Shown piece after piece: positions 26,657-37,591 of a stretch of 64,000 nucleotides of DNA. The position numbers and the translations under genes were made by a program. Numbering within the stretch: the first letter of the stretch is position 1; each line of letters begins with the position of its first letter. Location of the stretch: assembly GCF_900111295.1 (NCBI RefSeq), contig NZ_FOGT01000002.1:186001-250000 (forward strand). The letters are read 5' to 3'. The stretch is from Salipaludibacillus aurantiacus. Lineage in GTDB: Bacteria > Bacillota > Bacilli > Bacillales > Salisediminibacteriaceae. A model generated the notes under the pieces. The model did no database searches. It was not told the origin of the DNA and worked only from the letters and a program-made list of their open reading frames with translations.

Positions 26657-27592
26657 TTAATCATGAATGGTCCGGATCATCTTTTCCGGTTTCATCATGC
26701 CGTTTCTTTTCTCGTCTTTTTTATACAGAGCTAGAACGCGGCCTTCTTGATTATATATAGCAAAGATGGATTCGTCCATAGAAAAAGTTTGTTCAGGAAC
26801 TGGTAAAATAGCTCCCTGCAGCACCTTGTTTTCAATTTCCCCGCTGATTGTAATGGAAGAAAACCTTTCCAGCGCCCGTTCTACAGGGATAAGCAGGTCG
26901 TTCGCTCTTCCTTCAGCTGATGCGTGATCAAGCTCGTCAAGAGTGACACAATCTTCTCCAACAAAAGGACCGGAAGCTTCTCTGACTAAATGGGACATGT
27001 GAGACGGGTAACCGAGTTTTTCACCGATCTGCACGGATAATGTACGGATATACGTTCCTTTACTGCATTTGGCACGGAATTGAAACGACACTGTCCCGTT
27101 ATTATTTACCCTGGGCGCACTTAGGAGATCCAGATCGTATATAGTCACTTGCCTTGACGGACGATCGACCGTTTTTCCTTCTCTGGCGTATTCATAAAGT
27201 TTTTTTCCTTTGACTTTAACAGCAGAATACATAGGCGGCGTCTGTTCCAAAGCGCCTGTCAATTGCTTAAATACACTGTTGATTTCATTTTCGGTGATCG
27301 TACGGTCTACATGCGATTTGTCAACCACCTCACCGCCTGCATCCTCAGTTGTGGTCGAAAACCCTAACGTAACTTCGCCTTTGTATGTCTTATGATCAGC
27401 TGTCAGATATTCTACTATTTTAGTGGCTTTTCCTAAACAGACCGGCAGGACCCCTTCCACATCGGGATCGAGGGTACCTGTATGACCTGCTTTTTTAGTA
27501 TTGAACCTTTTCCCGACTTCCTTAACTGCTGAAAACGAAGTCATGCCTTTCGGTTTCCATAATGGAAATACACCCATTATTTCATTTTTCAT
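26657..27592 (-). CDS. truB: tRNA pseudouridine(55) synthase
   Basis: About 311 residues. Makes pseudouridine 55 in the tRNA T-loop. Catalytic motif HTGTLDPDVEGVLPV with the nucleophilic Asp, preceded by the KPKGMTSF start motif; KGTYIRTL and a small C-terminal PUA-like segment follow. The longest frame starts at 27619; ATG at 27592 lies after GGAGGCGGAAGA and is preferred, while ATG at 27577 (MGVFPLWKP) is the alternative closest to the usual N-terminus. Part of infB-ylxP-rbfA-truB-ribF. Confidence 0.94.
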   Translation of the reverse strand: MKNEIMGVFPLWKPKGMTSFSAVKEVGKRFNTKKAGHTGTLDPDVEGVLPVCLGKATKIVEYLTADHKTYKGEVTLGFSTTTEDAGGEVVDKSHVDRTITENEINSVFKQLTGALEQTPPMYSAVKVKGKKLYEYAREGKTVDRPSRQVTIYDLDLLSAPRVNNNGTVSFQFRAKCSKGTYIRTLSVQIGEKLGYPSHMSHLVREASGPFVGEDCVTLDELDHASAEGRANDLLIPVERALERFSSITISGEIENKVLQGAILPVPEQTFSMDESIFAIYNQEGRVLALYKKDEKRNGMMKPEKMIRTIHD

Positions 27593-27662
27593 TTGTATCT
27601 TCCGCCTCCATATGTACAAACAGAAAAGGGGATAGAAAGTCCTCCTCTATCCCCTTTTCATT

Positions 27663-28013
27663 TTATTTTTCGTCTTCGTTAAGTTTCCGAAGCAGCTGGT
27701 CGATCCGGTTGCCCCGTTCAATACTTTCATCAAATGTAAAGGCCAGTTCCGGGGTTTTCCGAAGCTGAATTCTTTTTCCGATTTCTGATCGGATAAAACC
27801 TTTGGCTTTTTCCAAAGCATCCAGCGTTTTTTTTCTCTCTTCATCTTCCCCATACACGGTGATAAAGGCTGTGGCCTGCTGTAAATCTCCGGTTACATCT
27901 ACAGCAGTAACAGTCACAAATCCTATCCTGGGATCCTTCAGTTCACGCTGGATAATATCAGTTAATTCTTTTTTAATTTGTTCTCCGACGCGATTGGCAC
28001 GAACTTTACTCAT
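27663..28013 (-). CDS. rbfA: 30S ribosome-binding factor RbfA
   Basis: 116 residues, KH-like fold protein that binds the 16S rRNA 5' region during late 30S maturation and cold adaptation. Typical N-terminus [21 protein letters not shown] and [18 protein letters not shown]; ends in an acidic tail. ATG with TAGGAGTGG upstream. 70 bp before truB, 152 bp after ylxP with some secondary structure in that gap. Confidence 0.96.
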   Translation of the reverse strand: MSKVRANRVGEQIKKELTDIIQRELKDPRIGFVTVTAVDVTGDLQQATAFITVYGEDEERKKTLDALEKAKGFIRSEIGKRIQLRKTPELAFTFDESIERGNRIDQLLRKLNEDEK

Positions 28014-28165
28014 TGTACGCCACTCCTATCTCAAAAGGTCATTTCATACTTCAGGCTCTAATATAGAGAAAGAGTATTACTGGCTTTATAAAAAACCGCC
28101 TGACTTTTAAATGATCTTGAATTATCACTTTTCCTGGCTGATTCAGGCAGAATGCAGAACTGCCC

Positions 28166-28447
28166 TTACAGCCATTCCCACGTAATATTAGTGATTTCCA
28201 AGTCATTGTAAGTTTCCAGGATGGATATGGCTTTTTGTAACTCTTTTTCGGCCTGTTTTTTTTCTGCACTTACAGACACAATAGCCCATTCTGTCCGCTG
28301 CCAAACATCCTGATGGTTTATTTCAGCAATGGAAACGTTCAGCCGCTGTTTCAGCCTCGCGGCAACACTTTTAGTGACCGAACGTTTCTGTTTTAATGAC
28401 TGTGCATTATAAATCATTGCTTCAATAATCAGTGACCCGATGCTCAC
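28166..28447 (-). CDS. ylxP: YlxP family protein (DUF503)
   Basis: 93-residue DUF503 protein, conserved between infB and rbfA in Firmicutes. Ferredoxin-like small fold ([21 protein letters not shown], then [21 protein letters not shown]). Function not established; location suggests ribosome assembly. GTG start overlapping the infB TGA by 4 bp (GTGA), so translation is coupled to infB. Confidence 0.93.
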   Translation of the reverse strand: MSIGSLIIEAMIYNAQSLKQKRSVTKSVAARLKQRLNVSIAEINHQDVWQRTEWAIVSVSAEKKQAEKELQKAISILETYNDLEITNITWEWL

Positions 28448-30597
28448 CTCTTAATTTCCTCCATCACATAAGCTTCAATGGTGTCTCCTTCTTTCACATC
28501 ATTGAAGTTTTCAAGGGTAATTCCGCACTCATAGTTTTTAGCTACTTCTTTTACATCGTCTTTAAAACGTTTTAAGTCACGGAGTCCGCCTTCAAATATG
28601 ACGACACCATCCCGGACAAGCCTTACGGAAGAATCGCGGGTAATTTTGCCTTCTGTGACATAAGAACCGGCAATTGAACCGATTTTAGACACTTTGAATA
28701 CTTGCCGGACTTCTGCCTGGCCGATTACTTTTTCTTCGTATTCAGGGTCCAGCATGCCTTTCATAGCAGCCTCTACTTCTTCAATAGCATCATAAATGAC
28801 GCGGTGTAAACGAACCTCTACTTTTTCTACTTCTGCCGTGCGTTTCGCATTAACATCCGGGCGGACATTAAAGCCGATCACAATGGCATTCGATGCAGAG
28901 GCGAGGATAATATCCGATTCCGCAATTGCCCCGACTCCGGTATGGATGATATTTACTTTTACACCTTCAACTTCTATTTTTTCGAGAGACCCTTTCATTG
29001 CCTCGGCAGAGCCTTGAACATCTGCTTTTACAATGACGTTGATTTCTTTAATTTCTCCCTGTTGAATCTGGTTAAATAAATCATCCAGGCTGACTCGGGA
29101 ACTTTCTTTACGATCCGCTTCACGCTGCTTAGCGGCACGTGCTTCACCAATTTGACGGGCTTTCTTTTCATCTTTAAACACCCGGAATTGATCTCCGGCC
29201 TGAGGCACAGCGTTAAGGCCTGTAATTTCTACCGGCATTGAAGGTCCCGCAGTTTTCACACGTCTTCCCAGATCGTTGACCATAGCCCTTACTTTACCAA
29301 ACGCATTACCTACGACGATCGGATCTCCAACATTCAGTGTACCTGCCTGTACAAGCAATGTTGCAACAGGTCCGCGGCCGCGGTCTAATTCAGCTTCTAC
29401 AACTGTTCCCATGGCTTCTTTTTCCGGATTGGCTTTCAGTTCTTCTACTTCAGACACGAGCAAAATCATTTCAAGCAGGTCATCAATACCTGTACCATTC
29501 AGGGCAGATACGTTCACGAAAATTGTCTCTCCACCCCATGCTTCAGCCACTAACTCATGCTCAGTTAATTCCTGCATCACACGGTCTGGATTTGATCCTT
29601 CTTTGTCAATTTTGTTAACTGCAACGATAATAGGCACTCCGGCAGCTTTAGCATGGTTAATGGCTTCCACTGTCTGAGGCATAACCCCGTCATCAGCCGC
29701 AACGACCAGGATTGTAATATCTGTTACTTGAGCCCCGCGCGCACGCATCGTAGTAAACGCGGCGTGTCCTGGTGTATCAAGGAAAGTAATTTTCTTGCCG
29801 TTTTCTTCAACTTGGTAGGCACCAATATGCTGGGTAATACCTCCAGCCTCACCGGCTGTTACCTTCGTATGACGAATGCTGTCCAGTAAAGTGGTTTTCC
29901 CATGGTCAACGTGCCCCATAATCGTTACTACAGGAGAACGCTCCTGAAGCTTTTCAGGATCGTCATCCTCAATGATTGACTCAAATTCTGTCTCGTCAAC
30001 GATCACTTCTTCTTCCACTTCTACACCGAACTCCTCGGCAAGGATATCAATTGTATCCTTATCAAGCTCCTGGTTAATTGTGGCCATTACACCCAGAAAC
30101 ATAAGCTTCTTAATAAGTTCCGACGGCTCTTTATTCAGCTTGTCTGCAAACTCCCCGACTGTAATAGGTTCAGAATAAGTAACTTTTGATGGCATTTCTT
30201 TTTTACCGCCGTTATTTTTGCCAGGCTGCTGACGGTTTGGCTGCTGGTGGTTTTTATTCTGATTTTTATTGCGCTTGTTTTTATTCTTATCTTTTTTACC
30301 AGGCCTGTTTTTAGGGTCATCTTCCTTGGATGTGCGTTTTCTCGGTTTTTCTTTTGAAGGCTGATCGTCATTCACATGCTGATTGGAAGCCCCCTGGTTT
30401 TTTTGTTTGTTGTCATTACCGGCTTTTTTGCTGCTTTCTGCAGGTCCCTGGGAGCCGTCCAGCTTTTTAATAGTCGCTTCATTGATGACGCTCATGTGGT
30501 TGGCTACTTCTATTCCCATATTTTTCAGACGATTAATAATCTCTTTACTCGTCGTTTTTTTCTCTTTGGCATATTCATAGATCCGCATTTTACTCAT
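28444..30597 (-). CDS. infB: Translation initiation factor IF-2
   Basis: 717 residues. GTPase that places fMet-tRNA on the 30S and promotes subunit joining. N-terminal domain ([11 protein letters not shown]) with a Lys/Asn/Gln-rich linker (about 50-140), IF2N repeat, G domain with [20 protein letters not shown] and NKID, and the C-terminal beta domains. Longer frame to 30618 is rejected: ATG at 30597 has AGGAGGT six bases upstream and gives [10 protein letters not shown], the family start. Possible internal start for a shorter IF-2 isoform was not resolved. Overlaps ylxP by 4 bp. Confidence 0.97.
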   Translation of the reverse strand: MSKMRIYEYAKEKKTTSKEIINRLKNMGIEVANHMSVINEATIKKLDGSQGPAESSKKAGNDNKQKNQGASNQHVNDDQPSKEKPRKRTSKEDDPKNRPGKKDKNKNKRNKNQNKNHQQPNRQQPGKNNGGKKEMPSKVTYSEPITVGEFADKLNKEPSELIKKLMFLGVMATINQELDKDTIDILAEEFGVEVEEEVIVDETEFESIIEDDDPEKLQERSPVVTIMGHVDHGKTTLLDSIRHTKVTAGEAGGITQHIGAYQVEENGKKITFLDTPGHAAFTTMRARGAQVTDITILVVAADDGVMPQTVEAINHAKAAGVPIIVAVNKIDKEGSNPDRVMQELTEHELVAEAWGGETIFVNVSALNGTGIDDLLEMILLVSEVEELKANPEKEAMGTVVEAELDRGRGPVATLLVQAGTLNVGDPIVVGNAFGKVRAMVNDLGRRVKTAGPSMPVEITGLNAVPQAGDQFRVFKDEKKARQIGEARAAKQREADRKESSRVSLDDLFNQIQQGEIKEINVIVKADVQGSAEAMKGSLEKIEVEGVKVNIIHTGVGAIAESDIILASASNAIVIGFNVRPDVNAKRTAEVEKVEVRLHRVIYDAIEEVEAAMKGMLDPEYEEKVIGQAEVRQVFKVSKIGSIAGSYVTEGKITRDSSVRLVRDGVVIFEGGLRDLKRFKDDVKEVAKNYECGITLENFNDVKEGDTIEAYVMEEIKR

Positions 30598-30659
30598 ATA
30601 CATACCTCCTGTATTCATGCCAGCACTTATTACTTAAAAACTTGCTGCTGTATGAATAT

Positions 30660-30962
30660 CTACTCAATCATTGAGCGAAATTTATTTGCAAAACCTTTGT
30701 CCTGTACCGCTATCGCTACCCGCTCCGCTTTACCAATTGCCTGTCCGATTGCAAAACGGTTTTCAAAAATAATATAAGGAATATTATAATAGGTGCATTT
30801 ATCAGTAATCTTTTTTGTCGTATTATTTGAAGCGTCTGAGGCAACGATAACTAAATGGACTTTTTTATTTTGAATTGATTTTACGACCAGTTCCTCCCCG
30901 GTCACAAGTTTACCTGCTCTTTGCATTAACCCGAGGAGCTGTCTCCATCCTTTATCACTCAT
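30660..30962 (-). CDS. ylxQ: L7Ae/L30e-like RNA-binding protein YlxQ
   Basis: 100 residues, L7Ae-family kink-turn-binding fold (GLMQRAGKLVTGEELVVKSIQ, then VIVASDASNNTTKKI). The B. subtilis homologue is annotated as a ribosomal-protein-like (RplGA); role is still uncertain. ATG overlaps the ylxR stop by one base (TAATG), so it is translationally coupled inside the nusA-infB operon. Confidence 0.94.
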   Translation of the reverse strand: MSDKGWRQLLGLMQRAGKLVTGEELVVKSIQNKKVHLVIVASDASNNTTKKITDKCTYYNIPYIIFENRFAIGQAIGKAERVAIAVQDKGFANKFRSMIE

Positions 30963-31237
30963 TAAAGAGACCCTCTTTGATGAAAGTGAAGGAGACTGTC
31001 GTATAACGTTTCAGGAACTTCAGCTTTTAAATGTCTCGCTAAACTGTTTTTCTTTTTTGCTTCATTAATTACTTGCGCGTCGTTTGAGATGTATGCGCCC
31101 CGGCCTGATTTTTTTGAAGTCGGATCAATAAATACTTCCCCTTCAGGCGAACGCACCACTCGGATGAGCTCTTTTTTAGGCCTCATTTCCTGAGTTACGA
31201 CGCACTTTCGAAGGGGAGTTTTCTTCTTTCCTGCCAT
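30962..31237 (-). CDS. rnpM: RnpM (YlxR) RNase P modulator
   Basis: 91 residues. YlxR-type domain with the Arg/Lys-rich strand RKCVVTQEMRPKKELIRVVR and SGRGAYISND. The B. subtilis protein was recently described as a regulator of RNase P (RnpM), older work linked it to transcription regulation; both are family knowledge. Also called ylxR. ATG with GGAGGGGG four bases upstream, 12 bp after nusA. Confidence 0.95.
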   Translation of the reverse strand: MAGKKKTPLRKCVVTQEMRPKKELIRVVRSPEGEVFIDPTSKKSGRGAYISNDAQVINEAKKKNSLARHLKAEVPETLYDSLLHFHQRGSL

Positions 31238-31249
31238 CCTTCCCCCTCC

Positions 31250-32428
31250 TTATCTTTCTTCTCCGTCTTTTTTATAAAAATCTTCATTCTGTGGTACTGC
31301 GTCCTGATCGAACTCTTCCCATTCAGTTTCCCCGCCAAAGTCTTCCCAGCCTGTCTCCTCTTCAGCCGGGCCGTCAGGATTGTAAATCCCCAGCTCTTCA
31401 GCATCTGTCTGGCTTTTTATATCAATTTTCCAGCCTGTTAATTTAGCTGCTAAACGGGCATTTTGTCCCCGTTTTCCAATCGCAAGTGATAACTGGTAAT
31501 CAGGTACAACTACTTGAGTCATTTTCTCTTCTTCATTAACCGTCACTTGTAAAACCTTGGAAGGGCTCAAAGCGTTTGCCACGTAAACTTTAGGGTCTTC
31601 AGACCAGCGTACGATATCAATTTTTTCCCCTTTTAACTCATTAACAATTGTCTGGACTCTCTGCCCTTTTGGTCCAACACATGAACCTACTGGATCCACA
31701 TCCGGATCTTCGGCGTGGACAGAAATTTTAGAGCGCTCCCCCGCCTCACGCGAGACAGATTTCACTTCAACTGTACCATCATAAATCTCAGGGACTTCCA
31801 GCTCAAACAGGCGTTTTAAAAGACCGGGGTGAGACCGGGAAATCATAATCTGTGGTCCTTTAGTCGTTTTTTCGACTTTTGTAATAAATGCTTTAATACG
31901 GTCGTTATGACGGTAAGTTTCATTCGGCATTTGTTCGCCGATCGGCATTAAAGCTTCCACTCGCCCTAAATCTACATAAATAAAGCGGTGATCCTGCCGC
32001 TGGACGATCCCAGTCATAATATCTTCTTCCCTGTCTATAAAATCGGAATAGATAATGCCGCGTTCTGCCTCTCTGACTCTCTGTGTGACTACCTGCTTGG
32101 CAGTCTGTGCAGCAATCCGCCCGAAATCCCGGGGAGTGACTTCAATTTCCACCACGTCATCCACCTCATATAGAGGGTTGATGCCTTTTGCTTCTTCAAG
32201 TGAAATTTCAAGTCTGGCGTCAAACACCTCTTCTACTACTTCTTTCCTGGCGAAAACTCTGATAACGCCCGATTCCCGGTCAATATCCACCCGGACATTC
32301 TGAGCTGAATTAAAGTTTCGCTTATAGCCAGTAATCAAAGCCTGTTCAATCGCTTCGAGTATAATTTCCTTATCAATTCCTTTGTCCTTTTCAATGGTTG
32401 CTAATGCTTCCATAAATTCACTGTTCAT
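31250..32428 (-). CDS. nusA: Transcription termination/antitermination protein NusA
   Basis: 392 residues. N-terminal RNAP-binding domain, S1 domain (about 135-200; [22 protein letters not shown]), then two KH domains ([18 protein letters not shown] and [18 protein letters not shown]), and an acidic C-terminal tail without the acidic repeats of enterobacterial NusA. Controls pausing, termination and ribosomal operon antitermination. ATG with a purine-rich site upstream; 56 bp after rimP, the classical rimP-nusA pair. Confidence 0.97.
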   Translation of the reverse strand: MNSEFMEALATIEKDKGIDKEIILEAIEQALITGYKRNFNSAQNVRVDIDRESGVIRVFARKEVVEEVFDARLEISLEEAKGINPLYEVDDVVEIEVTPRDFGRIAAQTAKQVVTQRVREAERGIIYSDFIDREEDIMTGIVQRQDHRFIYVDLGRVEALMPIGEQMPNETYRHNDRIKAFITKVEKTTKGPQIMISRSHPGLLKRLFELEVPEIYDGTVEVKSVSREAGERSKISVHAEDPDVDPVGSCVGPKGQRVQTIVNELKGEKIDIVRWSEDPKVYVANALSPSKVLQVTVNEEEKMTQVVVPDYQLSLAIGKRGQNARLAAKLTGWKIDIKSQTDAEELGIYNPDGPAEEETGWEDFGGETEWEEFDQDAVPQNEDFYKKDGEER

Positions 32429-32484
32429 GGAACTCAGTTCCCCCTTTCGTTATTAAAAGCCCCGCTGACAAACCTGTAAGCAAG

Positions 32485-32955
32485 CTAAAATACAACAGCT
32501 AAACGGGCTTTAGCCACTTTATCGTAAGGCACCGACACAGGAACGGTCCTCGTTTTATCTTCTGTTTCTATGACGAGGGTCGTGCCATCAAACTGTGCCA
32601 GCTTTCCTTCAAATGCTTTATCGCCATTAATTGGTGCATAGGTTGTCACATAAACATTTTTCCCTACTGCATTTTCAATGTCTTTTTCCTTTTTGAGAGG
32701 CCGTTCTGCCCCAGGAGAAGACACTTCCAAATAATAAGCCTGTTCAATAGGGTCATGCTCATCAAGGGATTCGCTTAATCGTTCACTGACTGCTGTACAG
32801 TCATCGAGATCCACACCGTTATCGCCGTCTATATAGACGCGTAAAAACCAGTTTTTGCCTTCTTTCTCAAACTCTACATCCACGAGCTCTAAAGAGAGCT
32901 CTTCCACTATCGGGTGTGCAAGCTGTTCCACTTTACTCTGTATACCGCCTGACAT
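32485..32955 (-). CDS. rimP: Ribosome maturation factor RimP
   Basis: 156 residues. Two-domain 30S assembly factor: [34 protein letters not shown] and [12 protein letters not shown] motifs are visible. ATG at 32955 has AAAGGAGG eight bases upstream and gives [12 protein letters not shown]; the longer frame to 32988 is unsupported. Also known as ylxS. First gene of the nusA-infB operon after the polC terminator. Confidence 0.95.
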   Translation of the reverse strand: MSGGIQSKVEQLAHPIVEELSLELVDVEFEKEGKNWFLRVYIDGDNGVDLDDCTAVSERLSESLDEHDPIEQAYYLEVSSPGAERPLKKEKDIENAVGKNVYVTTYAPINGDKAFEGKLAQFDGTTLVIETEDKTRTVPVSVPYDKVAKARLAVVF

Positions 32956-33076
32956 ACCTTCAACCTCCTTTTCTGTAAAAAGCTTCATCCTATTACTTGC
33001 ATTTTCACTGTTTTTTTATACAAAACCAGCCGTTATTACCGGCGTTTCCTAGTAATGGAAAATCATTTAGTGCAAA

Positions 33077-33104
33077 AGAAAGAGTGGGTTTCCCCACTCT
33101 TTCT
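33077..33104 (-). terminator. Terminator after polC
   Basis: Arms AGAAAGAGTGGGG / CCCACTCTTTCT with a three-base loop, followed by TTT on the minus strand, about 100 bp after the polC stop and before rimP. Confidence 0.85.
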
Positions 33105-33201
33105 GCCGCTGCTATACCTGTGTCCTTCATTAATATAACACAATCAAATAGGGGTTGCAAACCGCCCCCTGTAAAGGGCATCTCCATTTTCATACAGATA
33201 T

Positions 33202-36200
33202 TTAGAATAACGAAAGCTGATTGGAATCAGGCATGCCTTCGAGACACCCATGGTCGTCCAGGTTTTCCAGGACAGTTTTTGAGATTTTACTTCTCTCTCT
33301 CAAGTCTTCTTTAGACAGGAATTCGCCTGCTTCCTTTGCTTTCTCAATATTTATAGCTGCGTTCGTTCCCACTCCTGACAGAGCATTAAAAGGAGGAATC
33401 AGTGAGTCCCCGTCTACCAGAAATTCAGAAGCTTTTGAACGGTACAGGTCTACTTTCTTAAATGAAAATCCTCTTTCGCACATTTCAAGGGCGAGCTCCA
33501 GAACGGTAACAAGACTTTTTTCTTTTGGAGTCGCATCAAGCCCTTTACTGTATATTTCTTCAATTCTTTTTCGGATTGTGGCTGAGCCCCTGCACATCGT
33601 TTCAAGTTCAAAATCATCTGCCCTTACAGTGAAGTAAGCCGCATAAAACAAGATCGGATGATGAACTTTAAAATATGCAATACGGATGGCCATCAGCACA
33701 TAGGCCGCAGCGTGGGCTTTAGGGAACATGTATTTGATTTTGAGGCAGGAGCCGATATACCAGTCGGGAACACCGTGCTTTTTCATTTCCTCAATCCATT
33801 CTTCCTGCAGTCCCCTCCCTTTACGTACAAACTCCATAATTTTAAACGCCAGAGAATGCTCGACACCTTTATATATCAGATAAACCATTATATCGTCACG
33901 GCAGCCAATCACGTCTTTCAGCACACATGTGCCGTCAGCTATAAGATCAGCTGCGTTATTAAGCCAAACATCAGACCCGTGGGACAAACCGGAAATCTGC
34001 ACCAGTTCACTGAAAGTCGTTGGTTTTGTTTCCTCAAGCATCTGCCGGACAAAGCGGGTACCAAATTCTGGAATCCCGTATGTGCCTGTCTTACACATAA
34101 TCTGATCTTCTGATACCCCTAATGCTTCAGTCCCTCCAAAAAGCTTAAACACTTCAGGATCATCGACTGGAATATCTTTCGGGTCCATGCCGCTTAAATC
34201 CTGCAGCATACGTATCACTGTCGGGTCATCATGCCCCAGAATATCCAGTTTCAATAAATTATCGTGGATGGAATGGAAATCAAAGTGCGTCGTTTTCCAC
34301 TCTGATTCTCTGTCATCGGCGGGAAATTGAATCGGCGAGAAATCATATATATCCAAATGGTCAGGTACGACAATAATCCCTCCAGGGTGCTGCCCGGTCG
34401 TTCGTTTAACCCCGGTGCATCCTGAAACGAGCCGGTCAATTTCTGCGCCTCTCAACTGCACCTGCTCATCGCTTTCATACCCTTTGACAAACCCATATGC
34501 TGTTTTCTCGGCCACCGTTCCAATCGTTCCGGCCCGGTACACGTACTCTTCCCCGAATAATTCTTTTGTATAATTGTGGGCGACAGGCTGATAATCACCT
34601 GAGAAGTTTAAGTCAATATCCGGCACCTTGTCTCCCTTAAAGCCAAGAAACGTTTCGAAAGGAATGTCGTGGCCGTCTTTACTGTATTCTTCTCCGCATT
34701 TTTCGCATGCTTTGTCAGGCAAGTCAAACCCTGAACCGACGCTTCCATCATCAAAGAAATAGGAATGATTACAAGCTGGGCAAACATAATGGGGCGGGAG
34801 CGGGTTAACCTCCGTAATTTCCATCATGGTGGCTACAAAACTTGAACCTACCGACCCACGGGACCCTACTAAATATCCGTCTTCGAGAGATTTTTTTACA
34901 AGTTTCTGCGAGATTAAGTAAATAACAGAGAAGCCATTGCTGATAATACTTGTCAGCTCTTTTTCAAGCCTGTCGATAACATTCTGCGGCAAATCGTCCC
35001 CGTAGATACTTTTTGCTCTTGTATAGCATATGTCTCTGATTTCCTGGTCTGCCCCTTCGATGTGAGGGGTATATAAGTCATCTGGTACAGGTTTTATTTC
35101 CTCAATTTCATCTGCGATAGCGCGGGTATTAGATACCACGATTTCTTTCGCCTTATCTTCAGGTAAAAAACTGAAACATTCGAGCATTTCGTCTGTCGTT
35201 CGGAAATGAACCTGAGGAAGCGTCTGTTTATTTAAAGGGTTCGCCCCTCCCTGGGAAGCGATCAGGATTTTTCTGTAAATATGGTCTTCAGGATGAAGGT
35301 AATGAACATTTCCTGCAGCCACGACCTTTTTACCTAACTTTTCGCCAATTTGAATGACGTTTTTAATCATATCTTTTAAAGCTAATTCGTCTCTTACAAT
35401 CTCTTTCTCTATTAAATGATAATAGTTGGAAGGCGGCTGTACTTCTAAATAATCATAAAACGCTGCCGTTTCTTCTACTTCTTCCGGCGATTTCTGCATA
35501 ATCGCCTCAAACACTTCCCCTTTATCACATCCGGATCCTATAATAAGACCTTCCCGGTGCCTGATTAATTCAGAGCGCGGGATCCGCGGTACACGGTAAA
35601 AGTAATTGATATGTGATAAAGATATAAGTTTATAAAGGTTTTTCAATCCTTCTTTAGTTTTAGCAAAAATAGTGCAGTGTGTTGGGCGCTGTTTTTTATA
35701 ATCATCGGAAGTCGCCTGTTCATTGAGCTGTTTGTGGGAAACTATGTCTTTTTCAATCGCGTCTTTTACCATTTTCCAAAGTAAATGACCGGTTGCTTCA
35801 GCATCATATATAGCTCTGTGGTGAGAGACTAATTCTATATTAAACTTTTTACAGAGTGTATTTAGACGATGGTTTTTAAAAGATGGATAAAGCAGCCTGC
35901 CAAGCTCCAGGGTGTCAATGACAGGATTAGGCACTTTTTCGTATCCCATTTTCTGATAACCTGCATTTAAAAATGCCATATCGAAGCTGGCGTTATGGGC
36001 AACGAGTATATCGTCTCCCATCCATTTATGGAACTTTTCGAGCACGTCTTCAACTTCCGGCGCTGTCTCTACCATATCGTCTGTGATTCCTGTTAATTCA
36101 ATTATAGTAGGGCTCAGTTTCTCGTGCGGGTTGGCAAAGGACTCAAATTTATCAATAACCTCCCCATCTTTCACTTTTACAGCTGCTAATTCTATAATCG

Positions 36201-37503
36201 TGTTATAAACAGCAGACAGACCGGTCGTTTCAACATCAAACACCACATAGGTTTCGTCTGCCAGCACACGTTCTGCCGGATTATAAGCAATAGGAACTCC
36301 GTCATTCACCAGGTTGGCTTCTACACCGTATAAAATTTTCACTCCGTGTTTGCTTCCTGCTCCGTAGGCTTCCGGAAATGACTGTAAAACAGAATGATCT
36401 GTAAGTGCAATCGCGTGATGGCCCCATTTTTTAGCCTGTTCGACATACGCGCCCATGGAAGTTACCGCGTCCATCTGACTCATCGGAGAATGTAAATGCA
36501 GTTCCACCCGTTTTTCATCTTCGGAGGCTGTATCCCGTTTTTCTTCAGGCGTTATTTGCTGGAAATCTTTAGCCATCATGACAAGGTCCCGTATGAACGT
36601 ATCCATTTGAACGCTTCCGCGTACTTTCAGCCACATGCCTTTACCGACCGATTCAAAAACGGGGACATCTTCCTTATCATTGGAAAACATTTTGACGGTT
36701 ATTGAATCCGTATAGTCAGTGATCTTAAATGTAAGGAGGGTCCGGCCGCTCTTAAGCTCTTTTGTCTCTGCATGAAAGACGTATCCTTGTACAGTTATAC
36801 GCCGTTCTTCTTCAACAATATTTTTGATCGGCTGGCTGTCATCCTTGATTGCTACTCCCATGGAGACTTTTACATTGTGCTGCATATCTTTTGCATTTTC
36901 TTCTTGTTTTTGTTTCTCTAACATCGCTTCTACCACTTTATTGTGGTCTTCTTCTTTTTTCTGCTCGGCAAACTTTTCCATTGCTTCCTTTGATTCTTTT
37001 ATTTCTGTCTGCAAATGTAAGGTGCCGAATCCTGTCTCATTACAGACTTCTTTTAAAGGTTCAGCGACTCTTCTCTGTACCATTTCGGCTTCTGTCTCAT
37101 TAAGAACCGCAAGAATCAGTTTCTGTCCATCAATGACAGGTGTCTGTTCCTGAAGGCGGTGAATCAGTCCGTTAGTTGAAGCTCTTAATTTCTCAACAAA
37201 ATAAGGCCAGTAAGCAGGCAAATGCTTATTTAAATTAACTTCACTTTCATAAGTAAATAAAATGTCCACTTCAGCTATATGCTCAAGCCCCTGGATTATT
37301 CTGGAGCGGAATAACTCGAATACCTGGAAAGGAAGCATCTCCGGTAATACAAACTGGAACCGCCACTTTTTAGCTTTTGTATAGACTTCAAGTTTTTTTA
37401 TGTAGGCACCTTGCAGATAACCGGAAATTAAATCATCAGGCATAACTACCTGTTCCATTAACAGCTGGAATCTTTCCTGCCTGATTTTTATTTCTTCACT
37501 CAT
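33202..37503 (-). CDS. polC: DNA polymerase III alpha subunit, PolC type
   Basis: 1433 residues, full-length Gram-positive replicase with built-in proofreading. In order: N-terminal OB region (about 235-330), PHP domain ([14 protein letters not shown]), DnaQ-like exonuclease inserted in PHP (VFDVETTGL at about 423, HNASFDMAF), zinc cysteines ([18 protein letters not shown]), catalytic palm with [12 protein letters not shown], and the C-terminal helix-hairpin-helix region. ATG with AGGAGG. Located between proS and rimP as in B. subtilis. Confidence 0.98.
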   Translation of the reverse strand: MSEEIKIRQERFQLLMEQVVMPDDLISGYLQGAYIKKLEVYTKAKKWRFQFVLPEMLPFQVFELFRSRIIQGLEHIAEVDILFTYESEVNLNKHLPAYWPYFVEKLRASTNGLIHRLQEQTPVIDGQKLILAVLNETEAEMVQRRVAEPLKEVCNETGFGTLHLQTEIKESKEAMEKFAEQKKEEDHNKVVEAMLEKQKQEENAKDMQHNVKVSMGVAIKDDSQPIKNIVEEERRITVQGYVFHAETKELKSGRTLLTFKITDYTDSITVKMFSNDKEDVPVFESVGKGMWLKVRGSVQMDTFIRDLVMMAKDFQQITPEEKRDTASEDEKRVELHLHSPMSQMDAVTSMGAYVEQAKKWGHHAIALTDHSVLQSFPEAYGAGSKHGVKILYGVEANLVNDGVPIAYNPAERVLADETYVVFDVETTGLSAVYNTIIELAAVKVKDGEVIDKFESFANPHEKLSPTIIELTGITDDMVETAPEVEDVLEKFHKWMGDDILVAHNASFDMAFLNAGYQKMGYEKVPNPVIDTLELGRLLYPSFKNHRLNTLCKKFNIELVSHHRAIYDAEATGHLLWKMVKDAIEKDIVSHKQLNEQATSDDYKKQRPTHCTIFAKTKEGLKNLYKLISLSHINYFYRVPRIPRSELIRHREGLIIGSGCDKGEVFEAIMQKSPEEVEETAAFYDYLEVQPPSNYYHLIEKEIVRDELALKDMIKNVIQIGEKLGKKVVAAGNVHYLHPEDHIYRKILIASQGGANPLNKQTLPQVHFRTTDEMLECFSFLPEDKAKEIVVSNTRAIADEIEEIKPVPDDLYTPHIEGADQEIRDICYTRAKSIYGDDLPQNVIDRLEKELTSIISNGFSVIYLISQKLVKKSLEDGYLVGSRGSVGSSFVATMMEITEVNPLPPHYVCPACNHSYFFDDGSVGSGFDLPDKACEKCGEEYSKDGHDIPFETFLGFKGDKVPDIDLNFSGDYQPVAHNYTKELFGEEYVYRAGTIGTVAEKTAYGFVKGYESDEQVQLRGAEIDRLVSGCTGVKRTTGQHPGGIIVVPDHLDIYDFSPIQFPADDRESEWKTTHFDFHSIHDNLLKLDILGHDDPTVIRMLQDLSGMDPKDIPVDDPEVFKLFGGTEALGVSEDQIMCKTGTYGIPEFGTRFVRQMLEETKPTTFSELVQISGLSHGSDVWLNNAADLIADGTCVLKDVIGCRDDIMVYLIYKGVEHSLAFKIMEFVRKGRGLQEEWIEEMKKHGVPDWYIGSCLKIKYMFPKAHAAAYVLMAIRIAYFKVHHPILFYAAYFTVRADDFELETMCRGSATIRKRIEEIYSKGLDATPKEKSLVTVLELALEMCERGFSFKKVDLYRSKASEFLVDGDSLIPPFNALSGVGTNAAINIEKAKEAGEFLSKEDLRERSKISKTVLENLDDHGCLEGMPDSNQLSLF

Positions 37504-37543
37504 GTCTTACCTCCTAACGCAATCACGGAACTTAACAAACAGC

Positions 37544-37587
37544 AGAGGCTGCCTCTTCAGAAGGGTGATTCTGAGCAGGCAACCTCT
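37544..37587 (-). terminator. Long imperfect hairpin after proS, possible terminator
   Basis: Nineteen-base arms (AGAGGTTGCCTGCTCAGAA and its near-complement) with a few mismatches and a six-base loop, five bases after the proS stop. Only GCTGTTTGTT follows, so termination may be partial. Confidence 0.55.
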
Positions 37588-37591
37588 CTTA

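Noticed and set aside
33658-34113. 151-codon plus-strand frame opposite polC
   Set aside because: Antisense shadow of conserved polC motifs, no start signals.
37544-37587. Long hairpin as a transposon end or attachment site
   Set aside because: Single imperfect copy with no partner repeat or transposase nearby; a terminator or processing stem after proS is simpler.
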